Assembly (NCBI RefSeq): GCF_000949635.1
Contig: NZ_BAFN01000001.1
Location: 806,001-870,000, forward strand
Direction: 5' to 3'
From: Candidatus Brocadia sinica JPN1
Lineage (GTDB): Bacteria; Planctomycetota; Brocadiia; Brocadiales; Brocadiaceae
DNA: 64,000 nucleotides
The notes below the pieces were generated by a model. The model was not told where the DNA came from and did not search any database. It worked only from the letters and a program-made list of their open reading frames with translations. Position numbers and translations under genes: made by a program. Below are positions 51,261 to 60,773 of the stretch, piece after piece. The number at the start of each line of letters is the position of its first letter. Within the stretch, counting starts at the first letter, position 1.

Positions 51261-54200
51261 TTATCGGTGTTTATTTGACTTTTTAGTGATATTCAAATTA
51301 ATAATTTCCCGATATTTTTTTAGCCTTTCATCCTGTTTCAGTCTAAATCGCAACGGTTGGTGTCCCCTTCGGCATATGGTGGCGAATTCGCACCATGCAC
51401 ATTTTTGTGTATCTTCTGCCGGTGAAACGGGAAAGATGCCTTCACGGATGACCTGGAGAAATTCCCGCAAGGTCTCCCAGTATTGTTCCTTGCACGACAT
51501 CCAGCCATCACTGTCAATGGTCTTTTTTGGCGGACATATCTGCCCCTTCTTTTCCTCCATAGACTCTGCAACGTAAACAAAGGATGCCTCATCCAGATTG
51601 GCCTGATCTTTGGGAATGCGACCCTTCTCAATTTCCTCCGATAGTAAATGTTCTGCCATGGTGATATAGAAGGGGAGTTGCAATCTTTGCCCCCGGATGG
51701 CAGATTTTAAGAGATTTTCCACAGAAAACCTCCCGGATTTGTAATCGATCACATGAAAACTAGCCATGTCTCCTGCTTGTTTTATATCTATCCGATCGAT
51801 CTTTCCCTTAAACGTTATCTTTGTACCCTCTTCCTGTTTAAAGGATGCAGGGATGAGTTTGAACAAGTCATTCTGTGGACCCAGTTTTACTGTCTTTTCC
51901 AGGTAAGTGGGGATATAGCCCGTTTTTTCGATCTGTTCGAGATCCCATGTTATAAATCTTGTGAGAAGATCAAGTATCTCCTCTTTTTCTATTTCCCAGA
52001 TGATCGGGTATGGAGTCGGTATCTTTTGTTCTATTTCTGTGAAATATTTTTGGGCAATACTGCGCAAAAGTTCTATGGAATTTACATTGTGTCCCTTTGT
52101 TTCAAAATATCCTTTCTCTATCAGGGTATGATAAAAATCCCTTAGTATGCTGTGATAAAGGGTGCCAAGATCCACGGCTGCTATCATCCCAGCCGCCTCC
52201 GGCTCTTCCAGGGACTCCAATCCGAGAATCTTGCTCATGAAAAACTTAAACGGACAGACCCCAAAGACCTCTACCGCCGTTGGGCTAAGACCCTGGCATG
52301 CCTGCTCATTCAGCCATTCGGACATGTCACCAATGACCCCATCGCATGATGTTAAGTAAGGCGTGTAGCCTTCGAGAAAATCTAAGCTTGACTGTGAGCG
52401 ATCAAAGACGTCACGGTTGATTCCAAAGGTCTTCAGAAAACAGGTAGGGTCTATTCGGTCGAGCGCCATACGAATACCAATCTCTTTGGGTGTAAGCAAG
52501 GACACTTCTGTATTGGATAGCTTGTCTTTAATACCCCGTGGAATGTAAACTTCGTATTCCGGCTTTTGCCAAAGATTCTTTCCTGTTACGGATATCCCTT
52601 TCATACTTTGAAGGATATCCATGAGGTAATGTGATTGAACCTTCGGCTTTCCTGCTTCATCTGAACGTTCATGGAGGAGATAGAGTCGCTCCCATGCGGC
52701 GTTTAACAAGAACGTGAAGAGCAAACGCTCCTCGTCAAATCCCCGGAGCTTTTCAGGAATGAAATTTCCCAGGACTTCTGAAAGCCTGCGGCGGACATGG
52801 TCACGCAAAAAGGGTTCTTCAGAAATAGCACGGGGAAATACCTTTTCATTGAGACCCAATAGAAACAAGGCACGGAAAGGAATGCCGCGGGCCGACATGG
52901 CATCCAGAACCTTTACACCCCTGCCGTTTCCCGATCCCAAGGGTAAGGATCCCTGCCGACATGCGTCTATTAAGGTATCTATAAATTGATCCCGCGTTAC
53001 CTCTTCACCCAAACAATCCAGGGTGCATAAAGTGCGCAACAAATCCCCTATTTTATCCAGTATTAAGAGGTCTCTTTCTTTATCCCCAGGATTCCTGCCT
53101 TCAGAGGGAATGTGAATGTAGTTCCAGAGAAAATGAGTTATTTTTTGACCCATAATCGTCCATGATGCCTTTTCGGGAAGGGAAGATAAATCATTTGATA
53201 ACGTATAGAGGATATTTTTCAGAAGTTTCACTTGATCCGTGGGGATGTGGATGCGCCCACCTGCCTCTTCATTATCTGGAAACATATTTTTTCCCCCCCT
53301 GACCCTCCCCTCACAAAGAGGGGAATACGAAGGGGTATTTCCGTCAATATTTGTTTCATCTTTTGATATGGATTTTTCATTATCCAGGTCAACAGATTCT
53401 GACGGCATAACACTCGCTTGCTCAAGCCTCGACAACCAGCACGTGATATCACCCCGAATACCCAGCCTTCTGCTCAGGATGTCCCAGAGATCGGGGCGTG
53501 GAATAACTCCCTGAGGATCACACGGCGGCATCTTGAAGTAAGGTGACCAGAGCAATTCAATGACCATAGGACGATAGAAATCTTCCCGTTTCAGCGTGAG
53601 GATCTGTTGGATGACTTTTACCAATGGATACCTTTCCAGAGGCTCCTGTGCGCTGGTTATAAATGGGATATAATTCTCCTGGAATATTCTTTTGATGGCA
53701 TCGGTGTAAGGGTCAAGCGATCTTGCAACTACGCCGATCTCCTCCATCTTATAACCCTCATCCACTAATGTAAGTATCTCCTTAGCAACTATCCAGACCT
53801 CATCCCTTTTGCCTGAGGCATTTATAATACGTATATCTGATACGGGTTTCGTATTGTGAGTTGTGTGTTGTGTCTTTAACCTATGTCCCGCAACCTGTAA
53901 CTCGTAACCCGCAACAAAACTATCTTCGGATTGGGGAGCCATCAGGTATGAGAATCCGGTATCACCCTCTGCAGATAGCTCCTCTACATCACGCGCCTGT
54001 CCCAGGACGAATGATTCATAAAAGGGCTTTACATAGGAAAAGGCGGGATGTTTCCTTTGGTAGGGCAGAAAGAGGATTGCCGGATAAGTCCTGAATATTT
54101 CTCCAAAAAAATCCTGTTCAACTCCTGTAAGATCATAAAACCCATATGCCAGGATGCGATCAAAACCATTAAGAAATCCGGAATCCGGTACACATGCAGT

Positions 54201-54755
54201 GGCCATACGAAAGACATCAGAATAGTGGGACATATTTAAGGTTTTCAATTTCCGGCAGAACATGTTATGGAGATGTACGACTCCGTGGAGATTCTGTATT
54301 TCCATACCTTCGACGAATCCTTCACGAACAGCCTCTTTCAAGTCATCGACCCGAACATTTGCGTCAATAAGGTCTTGTATGACCTGGAATAGGGCTTTAG
54401 CGAGGGCAGGCAGGGACTGTACATTTTTAAAAAAAGACTCTTGAGTCGTATATTGTTTTAATAATCCGGCAATGATGCTTTCATAAATAACCGGCTGTTG
54501 AATAATCTGGCCTGTGTTTATCCCTGAGCGTCTGCATATCTCATTTGCAAAGACAGAGAAGTTCATAAACGAGATATTCATAAATGAGGCGTTATGCTCC
54601 TGAACCAGGCGTTCCTGGAGGCGATTCAGCATCCAGTTTGTAGGCGCCACAACGGCAAGGGGTGCTAAGGGATCGTTCTCTTTTAACGTTTGTATGGTAT
54701 TTACAAACGAATTTTCAAGGGCTGGGTGATAGTGTCCGATCTTAACGGATAACAT
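51261..54755 (-). CDS. AddB/RecB-like PD-(D/E)XK nuclease-helicase with repeat-derived insertions
   Basis: The 1164-residue protein resembles AddB/RexB-type subunits. The N-terminal region (LAVVAPTNWMLNRLQERLVQ) lacks a Walker A lysine, so it is helicase-like but probably without ATPase there. Later regions are VLDAMSARGIPFRALFLLGL and LRGFDEERLLFTFLLNAAWE. The C-terminal nuclease has GTLYHSILRDFYHTL with His, DRIDIKQAGDMASF and HVIDYKSGRF. A 4Fe-4S site is suggested by VCPFKFFMSK together with CAWCEFATICRRG near the end. Two stretches, about residues 278-302 (53845-53920) and 473-492 (53280-53335), look like translated intergenic repeats. Its AddA partner is not adjacent. The role would be DNA end resection. 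Confidence 0.8.
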   Translation of the reverse strand: MLSVKIGHYHPALENSFVNTIQTLKENDPLAPLAVVAPTNWMLNRLQERLVQEHNASFMNISFMNFSVFANEICRRSGINTGQIIQQPVIYESIIAGLLKQYTTQESFFKNVQSLPALAKALFQVIQDLIDANVRVDDLKEAVREGFVEGMEIQNLHGVVHLHNMFCRKLKTLNMSHYSDVFRMATACVPDSGFLNGFDRILAYGFYDLTGVEQDFFGEIFRTYPAILFLPYQRKHPAFSYVKPFYESFVLGQARDVEELSAEGDTGFSYLMAPQSEDSFVAGYELQVAGHRLKTQHTTHNTKPVSDIRIINASGKRDEVWIVAKEILTLVDEGYKMEEIGVVARSLDPYTDAIKRIFQENYIPFITSAQEPLERYPLVKVIQQILTLKREDFYRPMVIELLWSPYFKMPPCDPQGVIPRPDLWDILSRRLGIRGDITCWLSRLEQASVMPSESVDLDNEKSISKDETNIDGNTPSYSPLCEGRVRGGKNMFPDNEEAGGRIHIPTDQVKLLKNILYTLSNDLSSLPEKASWTIMGQKITHFLWNYIHIPSEGRNPGDKERDLLILDKIGDLLRTLCTLDCLGEEVTRDQFIDTLIDACRQGSLPLGSGNGRGVKVLDAMSARGIPFRALFLLGLNEKVFPRAISEEPFLRDHVRRRLSEVLGNFIPEKLRGFDEERLLFTFLLNAAWERLYLLHERSDEAGKPKVQSHYLMDILQSMKGISVTGKNLWQKPEYEVYIPRGIKDKLSNTEVSLLTPKEIGIRMALDRIDPTCFLKTFGINRDVFDRSQSSLDFLEGYTPYLTSCDGVIGDMSEWLNEQACQGLSPTAVEVFGVCPFKFFMSKILGLESLEEPEAAGMIAAVDLGTLYHSILRDFYHTLIEKGYFETKGHNVNSIELLRSIAQKYFTEIEQKIPTPYPIIWEIEKEEILDLLTRFITWDLEQIEKTGYIPTYLEKTVKLGPQNDLFKLIPASFKQEEGTKITFKGKIDRIDIKQAGDMASFHVIDYKSGRFSVENLLKSAIRGQRLQLPFYITMAEHLLSEEIEKGRIPKDQANLDEASFVYVAESMEEKKGQICPPKKTIDSDGWMSCKEQYWETLREFLQVIREGIFPVSPAEDTQKCAWCEFATICRRGHQPLRFRLKQDERLKKYREIINLNITKKSNKHR

Positions 54756-54893
54756 CTTTAGTTTACCTTACAAAAACCTCTTTTTACGTTTTTTGAAATT
54801 GATTCATAATCCGTTGACTACTATACACTAAATTCGAATTTCGGATTTCCATAACAGAAAAGTATTTATAGAAACCTTTCATGAGACTCACTA

Positions 54894-56150
54894 TCAGATA
54901 TCATCTCTTTTAAGAGGCTCTGCCCCATTGGTCAGTTCTAGACTCTTGATGTGTGGCAGAGATGCGCCAATAATACCTTCTATATCGCCATACATACCGA
55001 CGGTATTATTGACTATCCTTTCAATCTGTTTTTCTCTCTTTGCCCATATTTTTATCATTGCCCTTTTTTCCTGATCCAGATCTTCTTTCATAGATTTAAA
55101 GGATTCCACGATTGCCTCAATTCTTTGCCGGAATTCCGGTCCTGACAAATAATTGTAAAGTACCTCCATCTTTTCACTTTTACCGACAATGGATAATTTG
55201 TGTTGTGCCAACTCTATTAAACTCGTCCGTAAAACTGACGCCAGGGCAGTTGACAATAAAGAACTCGTGACCCACACCCCCTCTATTTGTCCAAAACTTT
55301 CTACTTCCATGGGCAGGGTTTCTGTCACCAGAACGGCAATTTCTGCCTTTACCTCTCTTTGGTCGTCTTTCAGTTTTGATAGCCAGCCGTCATTCCAGGC
55401 CTTCGTATGCTTTGATTCCCATAGAATGGTGCCGCAATAATGGCCACTCCGGTTATGGACTTTTTGCGCAATATCAGCCCCCTTAATTCCTTTGGGTACC
55501 GGTTGGATTTCATCAACCGGAAATTGGGTCCTTAAAAGGGATTCCAAATCCAACTCCAGCACCTCCCCCTGGGTTTGTATGGAACCCTGATGTGCCTTGC
55601 GTTTGGCTTCATCAAGGGCCTTTTTGGTGTCTTCCAGTTGTTTCTCTTTTTCCAGGAGTTTTAGGCGATTTTCTTCCTCCGCTTCTTTTCTTGCTTTTTC
55701 AAAGATCAGCTTGCGCTCTTCGTCAAGCTTTCTGGTTATTTCGAGTTCCTGGTTCTTTCTCAATTCTTCTAACTCGCGTATCTTCTTGCGAAATTCTAAC
55801 TCGGCCTTTTGGGCCTCGGCAATTTTCACCTCTTTTTCATTATTCTGTTCCTGCAAATCTTTTAACTTAACCTGAATGGCGTTCTCAATCTCTTTTCTAG
55901 CCTCTTGCTTTAGCTTTTCTCTTTCGGCCTGCAATCTCTGGGAGACCTGCTGGTCAATTGCCTTCTGTGAGTCTTCCAGAATTTTCTTCTCTTCTGCAAG
56001 TATCTTCTCACGTTTGGCAAGCTCTAATTCTCTATCCCGTGATTTCAGTTCGAACTCTTTTCGAAGCCCTTCTTTTATCTGATGAGAGAGCGTTTCAGTT
56101 AATGGTATCTCTTTACCGCAATAGGGGCATGTTATCGTTTGATCTGACAT
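54894..56150 (-). CDS. DUF2130 protein (RmuC-like coiled coil)
   Basis: The 418-residue protein starts with a zinc motif (ITCPYCGKEIPLTETLSHQI), has a long charged coiled coil (residues about 25-190), then the DUF2130 core: GEVLELDLESLLRTQFPVDE, PVPKGIKGADIAQKVHNRSG, GTILWESKHTKAWNDGWLSK, which carries a PD-(D/E)XK-like E-x-K site. Such proteins are linked to DNA metabolism and are common beside restriction systems. It is followed upstream (minus strand) by an hsdM relic and an FRG gene. The role is not established. Confidence 0.85.
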   Translation of the reverse strand: MSDQTITCPYCGKEIPLTETLSHQIKEGLRKEFELKSRDRELELAKREKILAEEKKILEDSQKAIDQQVSQRLQAEREKLKQEARKEIENAIQVKLKDLQEQNNEKEVKIAEAQKAELEFRKKIRELEELRKNQELEITRKLDEERKLIFEKARKEAEEENRLKLLEKEKQLEDTKKALDEAKRKAHQGSIQTQGEVLELDLESLLRTQFPVDEIQPVPKGIKGADIAQKVHNRSGHYCGTILWESKHTKAWNDGWLSKLKDDQREVKAEIAVLVTETLPMEVESFGQIEGVWVTSSLLSTALASVLRTSLIELAQHKLSIVGKSEKMEVLYNYLSGPEFRQRIEAIVESFKSMKEDLDQEKRAMIKIWAKREKQIERIVNNTVGMYGDIEGIIGASLPHIKSLELTNGAEPLKRDDI

Positions 56151-56193
56151 ATCGTTATCCTAAAGCATGTACAAGTATTGTGCCTCTTTCATT

Positions 56194-56340
56194 TTATCCC
56201 GGTTTGGAAAACTCATCTGCCATCTTCAGGAACGGCATATATGTGAGTTGCTCTAAATAATCGCCATAGCCTACGCCATCATCCCGTAGGGTGTGGCAGA
56301 AGCTCCATATCTTACTGACTAGTGAACTTGTATTCATCAT
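56194..56340 (-). pseudogene. N-terminal relic of a type I restriction methyltransferase (HsdM)
   Basis: From the ATG at 56340 the minus strand reads MMNTSSLVSKIWSFCHTLRD, then DGVGYGDYLEQLTYMPFLKM and ADEFSKPG before a stop at 56194. LVSKIWSFCHxLRDDGVxYGDYxEQLTYLLFLKMADE is the characteristic start of HsdM subunits; the SAM-binding and NPPF parts are missing. The start overlaps the stop of the FRG gene (ATGA), so hsdM was cotranslated with it. The DUF2130 gene begins 44 bases after the stop. Confidence 0.8.
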
Positions 56341-56619
56341 AATTCATCTTTTAATAACGTATATTTCCAAGAGGAATAACCTGCTACACCATCAAGCCCC
56401 GGATACATTGTACTTTGATTTATTCCACATCTATCTAAAGAATGCCTAATATCTTTAAATAAGCTTTTATCAATTGTAAATTTAATCAAGTGTCTTTATA
56501 TCTTTTAATTTTATCAAAGCTCGTAAATTTATCCTTACGCTCAGAAAAAGCATGAACGGAAAACCATCCATTTTGTGAAATAATTCTTGGAGAAATAAGT
56601 TCTGGTTGAAAGATTATAG
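56337..56619 (-). pseudogene. FRG-domain gene, 3' part (split by the IS)
   Basis: On the minus strand the frame continues directly after the IS target site as FQPELISPRIISQNGWFSVH, then AFSERKDKFTSFDKIKRYK. A one-base frameshift follows near 56495, and the second frame gives FTIDKSLFKDIRHSLDRCGI, then STMYPGLDGVAGYSSWK. These are the C-terminal motifs of FRG proteins (PRIxxQxGxF and CGIn...FPGLDG). The gene ends at a TGA overlapping the hsdM relic's ATG. See the 5' part at 59033-59490. Confidence 0.72.
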
Positions 56620-56643
56620 GTAACACTTTAGTTCTTTGAAAAA

Positions 56644-58014
56644 TTAACAAGCGATTTTATAGGCCAACCCAGAAGGCGTTTTTACCGTCAGGGCGTTTTT
56701 GGCAATTGCCAGAAGGTTTTCAACGGGATTAGCACCTTGTAATTCCGCAGAGCGAAGCAATGTCATAAGGATAGCCTGGGTATTCGCACCTTGAGCAGAA
56801 CGATTTTGTTGTGAGATCTTTCGAGTCAATACCGGCTTTCGCATCTGTTGCTCAGCATGGTTATTATAGGGACTCACGCCCTCATGTTCCAGGAACGTAA
56901 AGAGTTCCTCTTTATGGCGATTCAGACGTTTGATCAGTCTTTGTGCGTCTTTATCCTGATAGGGTGTTATCAAAAACTGTTCAAGCCGATAATGTAATCT
57001 CTTTTTCAACCGAAGAAAGCATTCTGGACTCAAATGGTTCTTTTCCTCCGATAACCGCAATGCGTCTTTGAGCACACGAGAGAGTTTTTTCCGGAAAGCT
57101 TTCCATGGAATTGACCGATTGTATGTGTCGACTTTTACCAGTTCCGTGAACAGATGATAGAAACACCGCTGCTTTGCCAGTGCGTTTATCTTGTTATAAG
57201 CGCCCCAGAAGTCACAAATCAGGATGCCCTTGAATAGTCTGCCTAAGAACTTTTCTATGACAGGCGACCCCCGATTGCGTGTTATGAGGTAGTAGCAGAG
57301 GGTTTTGGTGGTAAAACACCATAACCAATGGGTTTTCCCGTTCAACCGCCACCCTGTTTCATCTGCGTGTAAAACGGCACTTGCGGAGACTTTTTGTCCA
57401 ATATCGTTATACCGTGATTCCAGGAGTGTTGCAAGGGACTTCCAAGCCTGGGTTAAACCACCGGCGCTTATGTGAAAGTTGAAAAATACGGAAACCATCT
57501 TTACGATATTGTTTATACTTATGCCGACTAAGTAATGAAGCCAGGCGGTAAAGACAACGAGGCGCAATCCGAGTCGGGCATTTGGCAACGCGTCTGTGAC
57601 CGTAGGCTGGACAATCTTTCTACAACAAGAACACCAGGAACCATGAACCGTATGTTCAGTCACGACCGGATCAATCTGTGGGATATCTTCGATGTATCGC
57701 TTATACGTTCTTACCGGATTTTGCAGTGGCTGGTGGCAATCAGGACAACTCTTGAGGGTATGTGTCTGATAGGCAGTTATTTTTTCCGGCCGTTTCCGGG
57801 AAATCCCCTTATGTCCGTGTTTCCTGCCACAAGGCCGTCTTTTCCTTTTGCCTGCGGGCTTGAGATAAGAGGGTGTCATGCCGGACGGGGTGGTTGGACT
57901 CGGTTTATCGCAGAGTCTGTCATAGTTCTCTGCTTTCTCGGCCAGTATCAGGATGGCCTGAATCGCATCCTCTCTGTCCATCTCTAAAATGGCTATGGCT
58001 TCATCCCTGGTCAT
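56644..58014 (-). CDS. IS66-family transposase, copy 2
   Basis: The 456-residue protein is identical to the transposase at 37535 except for one seen substitution (MTPSYLKP instead of MTPPYLKP). DDE residues (HADETGWR, CDFWGAYN, NNHAEQQMR) and Cys motifs are intact, so it should be active. It overlaps the DUF4338 gene by 14 bases. Confidence 0.93.
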   Translation of the reverse strand: MTRDEAIAILEMDREDAIQAILILAEKAENYDRLCDKPSPTTPSGMTPSYLKPAGKRKRRPCGRKHGHKGISRKRPEKITAYQTHTLKSCPDCHQPLQNPVRTYKRYIEDIPQIDPVVTEHTVHGSWCSCCRKIVQPTVTDALPNARLGLRLVVFTAWLHYLVGISINNIVKMVSVFFNFHISAGGLTQAWKSLATLLESRYNDIGQKVSASAVLHADETGWRLNGKTHWLWCFTTKTLCYYLITRNRGSPVIEKFLGRLFKGILICDFWGAYNKINALAKQRCFYHLFTELVKVDTYNRSIPWKAFRKKLSRVLKDALRLSEEKNHLSPECFLRLKKRLHYRLEQFLITPYQDKDAQRLIKRLNRHKEELFTFLEHEGVSPYNNHAEQQMRKPVLTRKISQQNRSAQGANTQAILMTLLRSAELQGANPVENLLAIAKNALTVKTPSGLAYKIAC

Positions 58015-58882
58015 GAGCAAGAAACCTCCGGAAGTTTCTCTCAAGAGGATAGAGGTAGAGTTCCTTAGGCTGTCCATGATACTGATAGCGATTGCCCCGT
58101 TTTGCATTCCCTTGGGTTTTCCCAACACGAATCCAATTGGCTGCCTGGTAGCAGGTGCCTTGAAACCGTGCGGTATCAACAAAGGTTTCAGCCAAATACA
58201 CGGGATGGCCATAGACGGATTTCCAGTCATGTGACAAACGCCTCAGGGCGAGGGATAATACCTTGGATGCAAGGTGTTTGATCATAACCCAGGGTGGAAT
58301 GAGAAATCGCACGTTACTTGCAATCAAATGCAAGTGTATCCGTTTGGTAGACTCATCCCATCCGATGAAACGATCACGGTCTTTGACCTTCCATGCGGCA
58401 CTTGCCCATCCAAGACAGGCAACGACCTGGTTGCCGATATGTACGATGTGCCTGATGTGTTCGCCAACAAGCCGGGGACATCCGAGGTAGTGGTAGTGAT
58501 GAAGGAGATAACCCCAGAGGTACCTCTCTTGATGGTCTCTTACCACCTGGACCGTCGGGGTTTCATACTCGGTGATGGCACCTTCCAGTGTTCTTTTGAC
58601 GAAAAGGGGCATCTGATCAAAGACCTTGGGTTTGAGATTGTTTTTCGGCCGTATTCGTGGCGGAAGCGAAACCAATCCCTGCTCTTCCAATCTCAGAAGG
58701 AGGTCTCGTGCTGCGTATTCTTTCAACTTGCCATTGGGCTGCATCCAGTTCCAACTCTTGCAGAGTTCACGGGAAATATAACTTCGCCCTCTGAGAAAAT
58801 GACGCTCAGTGAGAGCCTTGATAAAGGCTATATCGTCTGCATGCAGTTCTCGTGAACGGTAGTGGAATAGGATAGGCTTCAT
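58001..58882 (-). CDS. DUF4338 (DruA-like) protein, copy 2
   Basis: The 293-residue protein is identical to that at 36667 at the protein level as far as I can compare; one synonymous base differs in the Ser codon of LCKSWNW. Both copies keep full-length frames, suggesting that the gene is needed by the element. Confidence 0.88.
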   Translation of the reverse strand: MKPILFHYRSRELHADDIAFIKALTERHFLRGRSYISRELCKSWNWMQPNGKLKEYAARDLLLRLEEQGLVSLPPRIRPKNNLKPKVFDQMPLFVKRTLEGAITEYETPTVQVVRDHQERYLWGYLLHHYHYLGCPRLVGEHIRHIVHIGNQVVACLGWASAAWKVKDRDRFIGWDESTKRIHLHLIASNVRFLIPPWVMIKHLASKVLSLALRRLSHDWKSVYGHPVYLAETFVDTARFQGTCYQAANWIRVGKTQGNAKRGNRYQYHGQPKELYLYPLERNFRRFLAHDQG

Positions 58883-59032
58883 AATCAGATTCCTTTTCTC
58901 TGAAGCCCTTTATACCATAAATGGCAAACTGACGCCAGCGTTTTTTTGCGTTTTAACGCTCTTACGGTAAAAACGCCTTCTGGGTTGGCCTATAAAATCG
59001 CTTGTTAATTTTTCAAAGAACTAAAGTGTTAC

Positions 59033-59490
59033 GATTATAGTTTTTTTTATAGAGGAAAGCTTATCTTCCTTCTTCTTTGCGTTTTTTAGATAATCAGACA
59101 CTATTGGTTTGAATGCCCAAACGACACCATAATCATTCTCGCATGGTTTTTCTACTGTAAACCATAGTGCTACCAGCGGGCTACTTGTCCGGTCCAGCAA
59201 TCTTGTGAGTAGCCCATGATGCCGAGCTAGTGCCAATAATTGGAATTTATTATGTGGCAACTCACTAATGTGTGGTTTAGAAAATCTTTTAAATGTTTCA
59301 AGTAGTTTTTTTTCAAGTTTTTCTATATTAATACTTTTATCTCTTATTAGCCCATCTTCGACTAAACGCCCCACTTTAGGTCGTAGTGGCCAATCAATGT
59401 TTTGACCTCTGTACAAGAAATCGTCTGACGAACATTTTTTTCGATTGTCCGTATAAAGTGAGAGAATGATTCTATTTTAATTTCTTTCAT
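59033..59490 (-). pseudogene. FRG-domain gene, 5' part (split by the IS)
   Basis: From the ATG at 59490 the minus strand reads [20 protein letters not shown], the usual FRG start. After a one-base frameshift near 59420 comes [20 protein letters not shown] with the RGQ motif, then [20 protein letters not shown] and [10 protein letters not shown]. The frame reaches the IS at KKTIIxxx; joining the pieces across the 8-bp target restores KKTII-FQPELISPR in frame. FRG proteins are of unknown biochemistry and are often in defence loci. Two frameshifts indicate the gene decayed further, unless they are sequencing errors. Confidence 0.78.
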
Positions 59491-59734
59491 ATTTGATCAT
59501 TAAATTATGTTTTTTTCCTCAAATACTTTTTTAAATGATCTGTCACAGGGTTTCGTTTTCCAGCAAGCTGGAAGTTATGGTTTCATCTAATTTACCACAA
59601 ACCGAGAGATTACTTTCCATTTTTTAACAATGGTTTTTAACCCCTAAGGGGTGATATTGCCGTTGTATTTCACCCCTTCGGGGTTGGATATGGTGTTACG
59701 GTTTTTACCTATAATCATGTCATCCCTTCGGGAT

Positions 59735-59962
59735 TGTTTTCTTTCGCGTCTCATTCTTCGCATCACCCTCTCCCTGTCTGACTTTATCCACTTCAAGAGT
59801 TTTAACGCCGGTTCTTCTTTAATGTTTTGTTCTACCAGTTTTCCTTCAAATATCTTTTTTAAAATGCTTTGGCGTAGGGCTTCGCTTTGTTGTAAGCTTT
59901 GGGGCAGTAGTTTCTTCCAGAATTACCGCAAACAGAGAAGCACCTTCACATATTTCAAGCAA
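59735..59962 (-). pseudogene. HsdS C-terminal relic A
   Basis: On the minus strand this copy begins LLEICEGASLFAVILEETTA, then a one-base insertion (gggg for ggg near 59911) shifts the frame into SLQQSEALRQSILKKIFEGK and LVEQNIKEEPALKLLKWI. The EALRQSILKKxFExKLV...DEPA..LL..I pattern is the conserved C-terminal helix end of type I restriction specificity subunits. It is about 90% identical to relic B. Confidence 0.7.
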
Positions 59963-60138
59963 TGGTTTTTTAATCCCGAAGGGATGTAATTATTATAGCA
60001 ATATCATCGTGAAATATTTTTAAACCCCGAAGGGGTGATATATTATCGTTACCGTCATTTTATTGTACATCTTCTGGTTTGTGTATTATTTACTGCTCAT
60101 ATCGATAATCCATCGTAACTCAGTCAGTGGTGGAAATA

Positions 60139-60600
60139 TTACTCCATCCATTCAAATAAATATTTTTCATTATAGTCAATTTCAAATTTCTTTAAAAAGT
60201 CAATATACTCCTCCCGGAAGGTTTTTTTGCAGTGATGCTCCTCTTGATTCAATATGTAATCGTAAACATTCTGAATGTGTGAATGAGAATATGAAAATGC
60301 GCCATATCCTTCCTGCCAGGAAAATTTCCCTTTCACTAATCTTTTCTCATTGATAAAATTGGATGAATTGTTTTTGATATCACGAACCAAATCGGAAATA
60401 GCCATAGTCGGTCGCAACCCGACAAAAGCATGAATATGGTCAGGCATGCCATTGACAATGATTGGCTTTTGTTCTTTGCCTTTGATGACGCCGGCAATGT
60501 ATTTATGCAATTCCTCTTTCCATTCCTTACGAATGAGATTTTCCCATCCTTTTACCGTGAAGACAACTTGGATGTAAACTTGTGAAAATGTGCCTGCCAT
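60139..60600 (-). CDS. IS200/IS605-type (Y1, HUH) transposase, REP-associated
   Basis: The 153-residue protein starts MAGTFSQVYIQVVFTVKGWE and has NGMPDHIHAFVGLRPTMAIS with the HUH pair (HIH), then SWQEGYGAFSYSHSHIQNVY and DYILNQEEHH with the catalytic Tyr candidate. It is complete in size for TnpA of IS200. It is embedded in the hairpin array, with hairpins about 100 bases after its stop (60024) and just upstream of its start (60617), as RAYT-type transposases are. No TnpB gene follows. It probably cuts single-stranded DNA at hairpins. Confidence 0.85.
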   Translation of the reverse strand: MAGTFSQVYIQVVFTVKGWENLIRKEWKEELHKYIAGVIKGKEQKPIIVNGMPDHIHAFVGLRPTMAISDLVRDIKNNSSNFINEKRLVKGKFSWQEGYGAFSYSHSHIQNVYDYILNQEEHHCKKTFREEYIDFLKKFEIDYNEKYLFEWME

Positions 60601-60773
60601 AGAATTCCCCCTTTTAATCCCAAAGGGATGTTATTTTTATAACAATACCGTTGCGCAATTATTTCTGAACCCCGAAGGGGTGATATATTTTCGGCTCGTC
60701 ATTCTATTTCACCCCTTAGGGGTTGGATTTTGTGTTATGGTCTTTACCTATAATCATATCATCCCTTCGGGAT

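Larger units (their letters stand above)
56620..59032. mobile_element. IS66-type element carrying a DUF4338 gene, copy 2 (2413 bp, reversed)
   Basis: It has the same length and 69-bp inverted ends as the element at 36517, in opposite orientation. The 8-bp duplication gattatag occurs at 56612-56619 and 59033-59040. Differences from copy 1 are few: a Pro-to-Ser change in the transposase near MTP(P/S)YLKP and a silent base in the DUF4338 gene. It interrupts an FRG-domain gene. Confidence 0.95.

Noticed and set aside
58274-58855. 193-codon open frame antisense to the DUF4338 gene
   Set aside because: It mirrors the coding strand of a conserved gene in both IS copies; differences between copies follow codon third positions of the DUF4338 gene.
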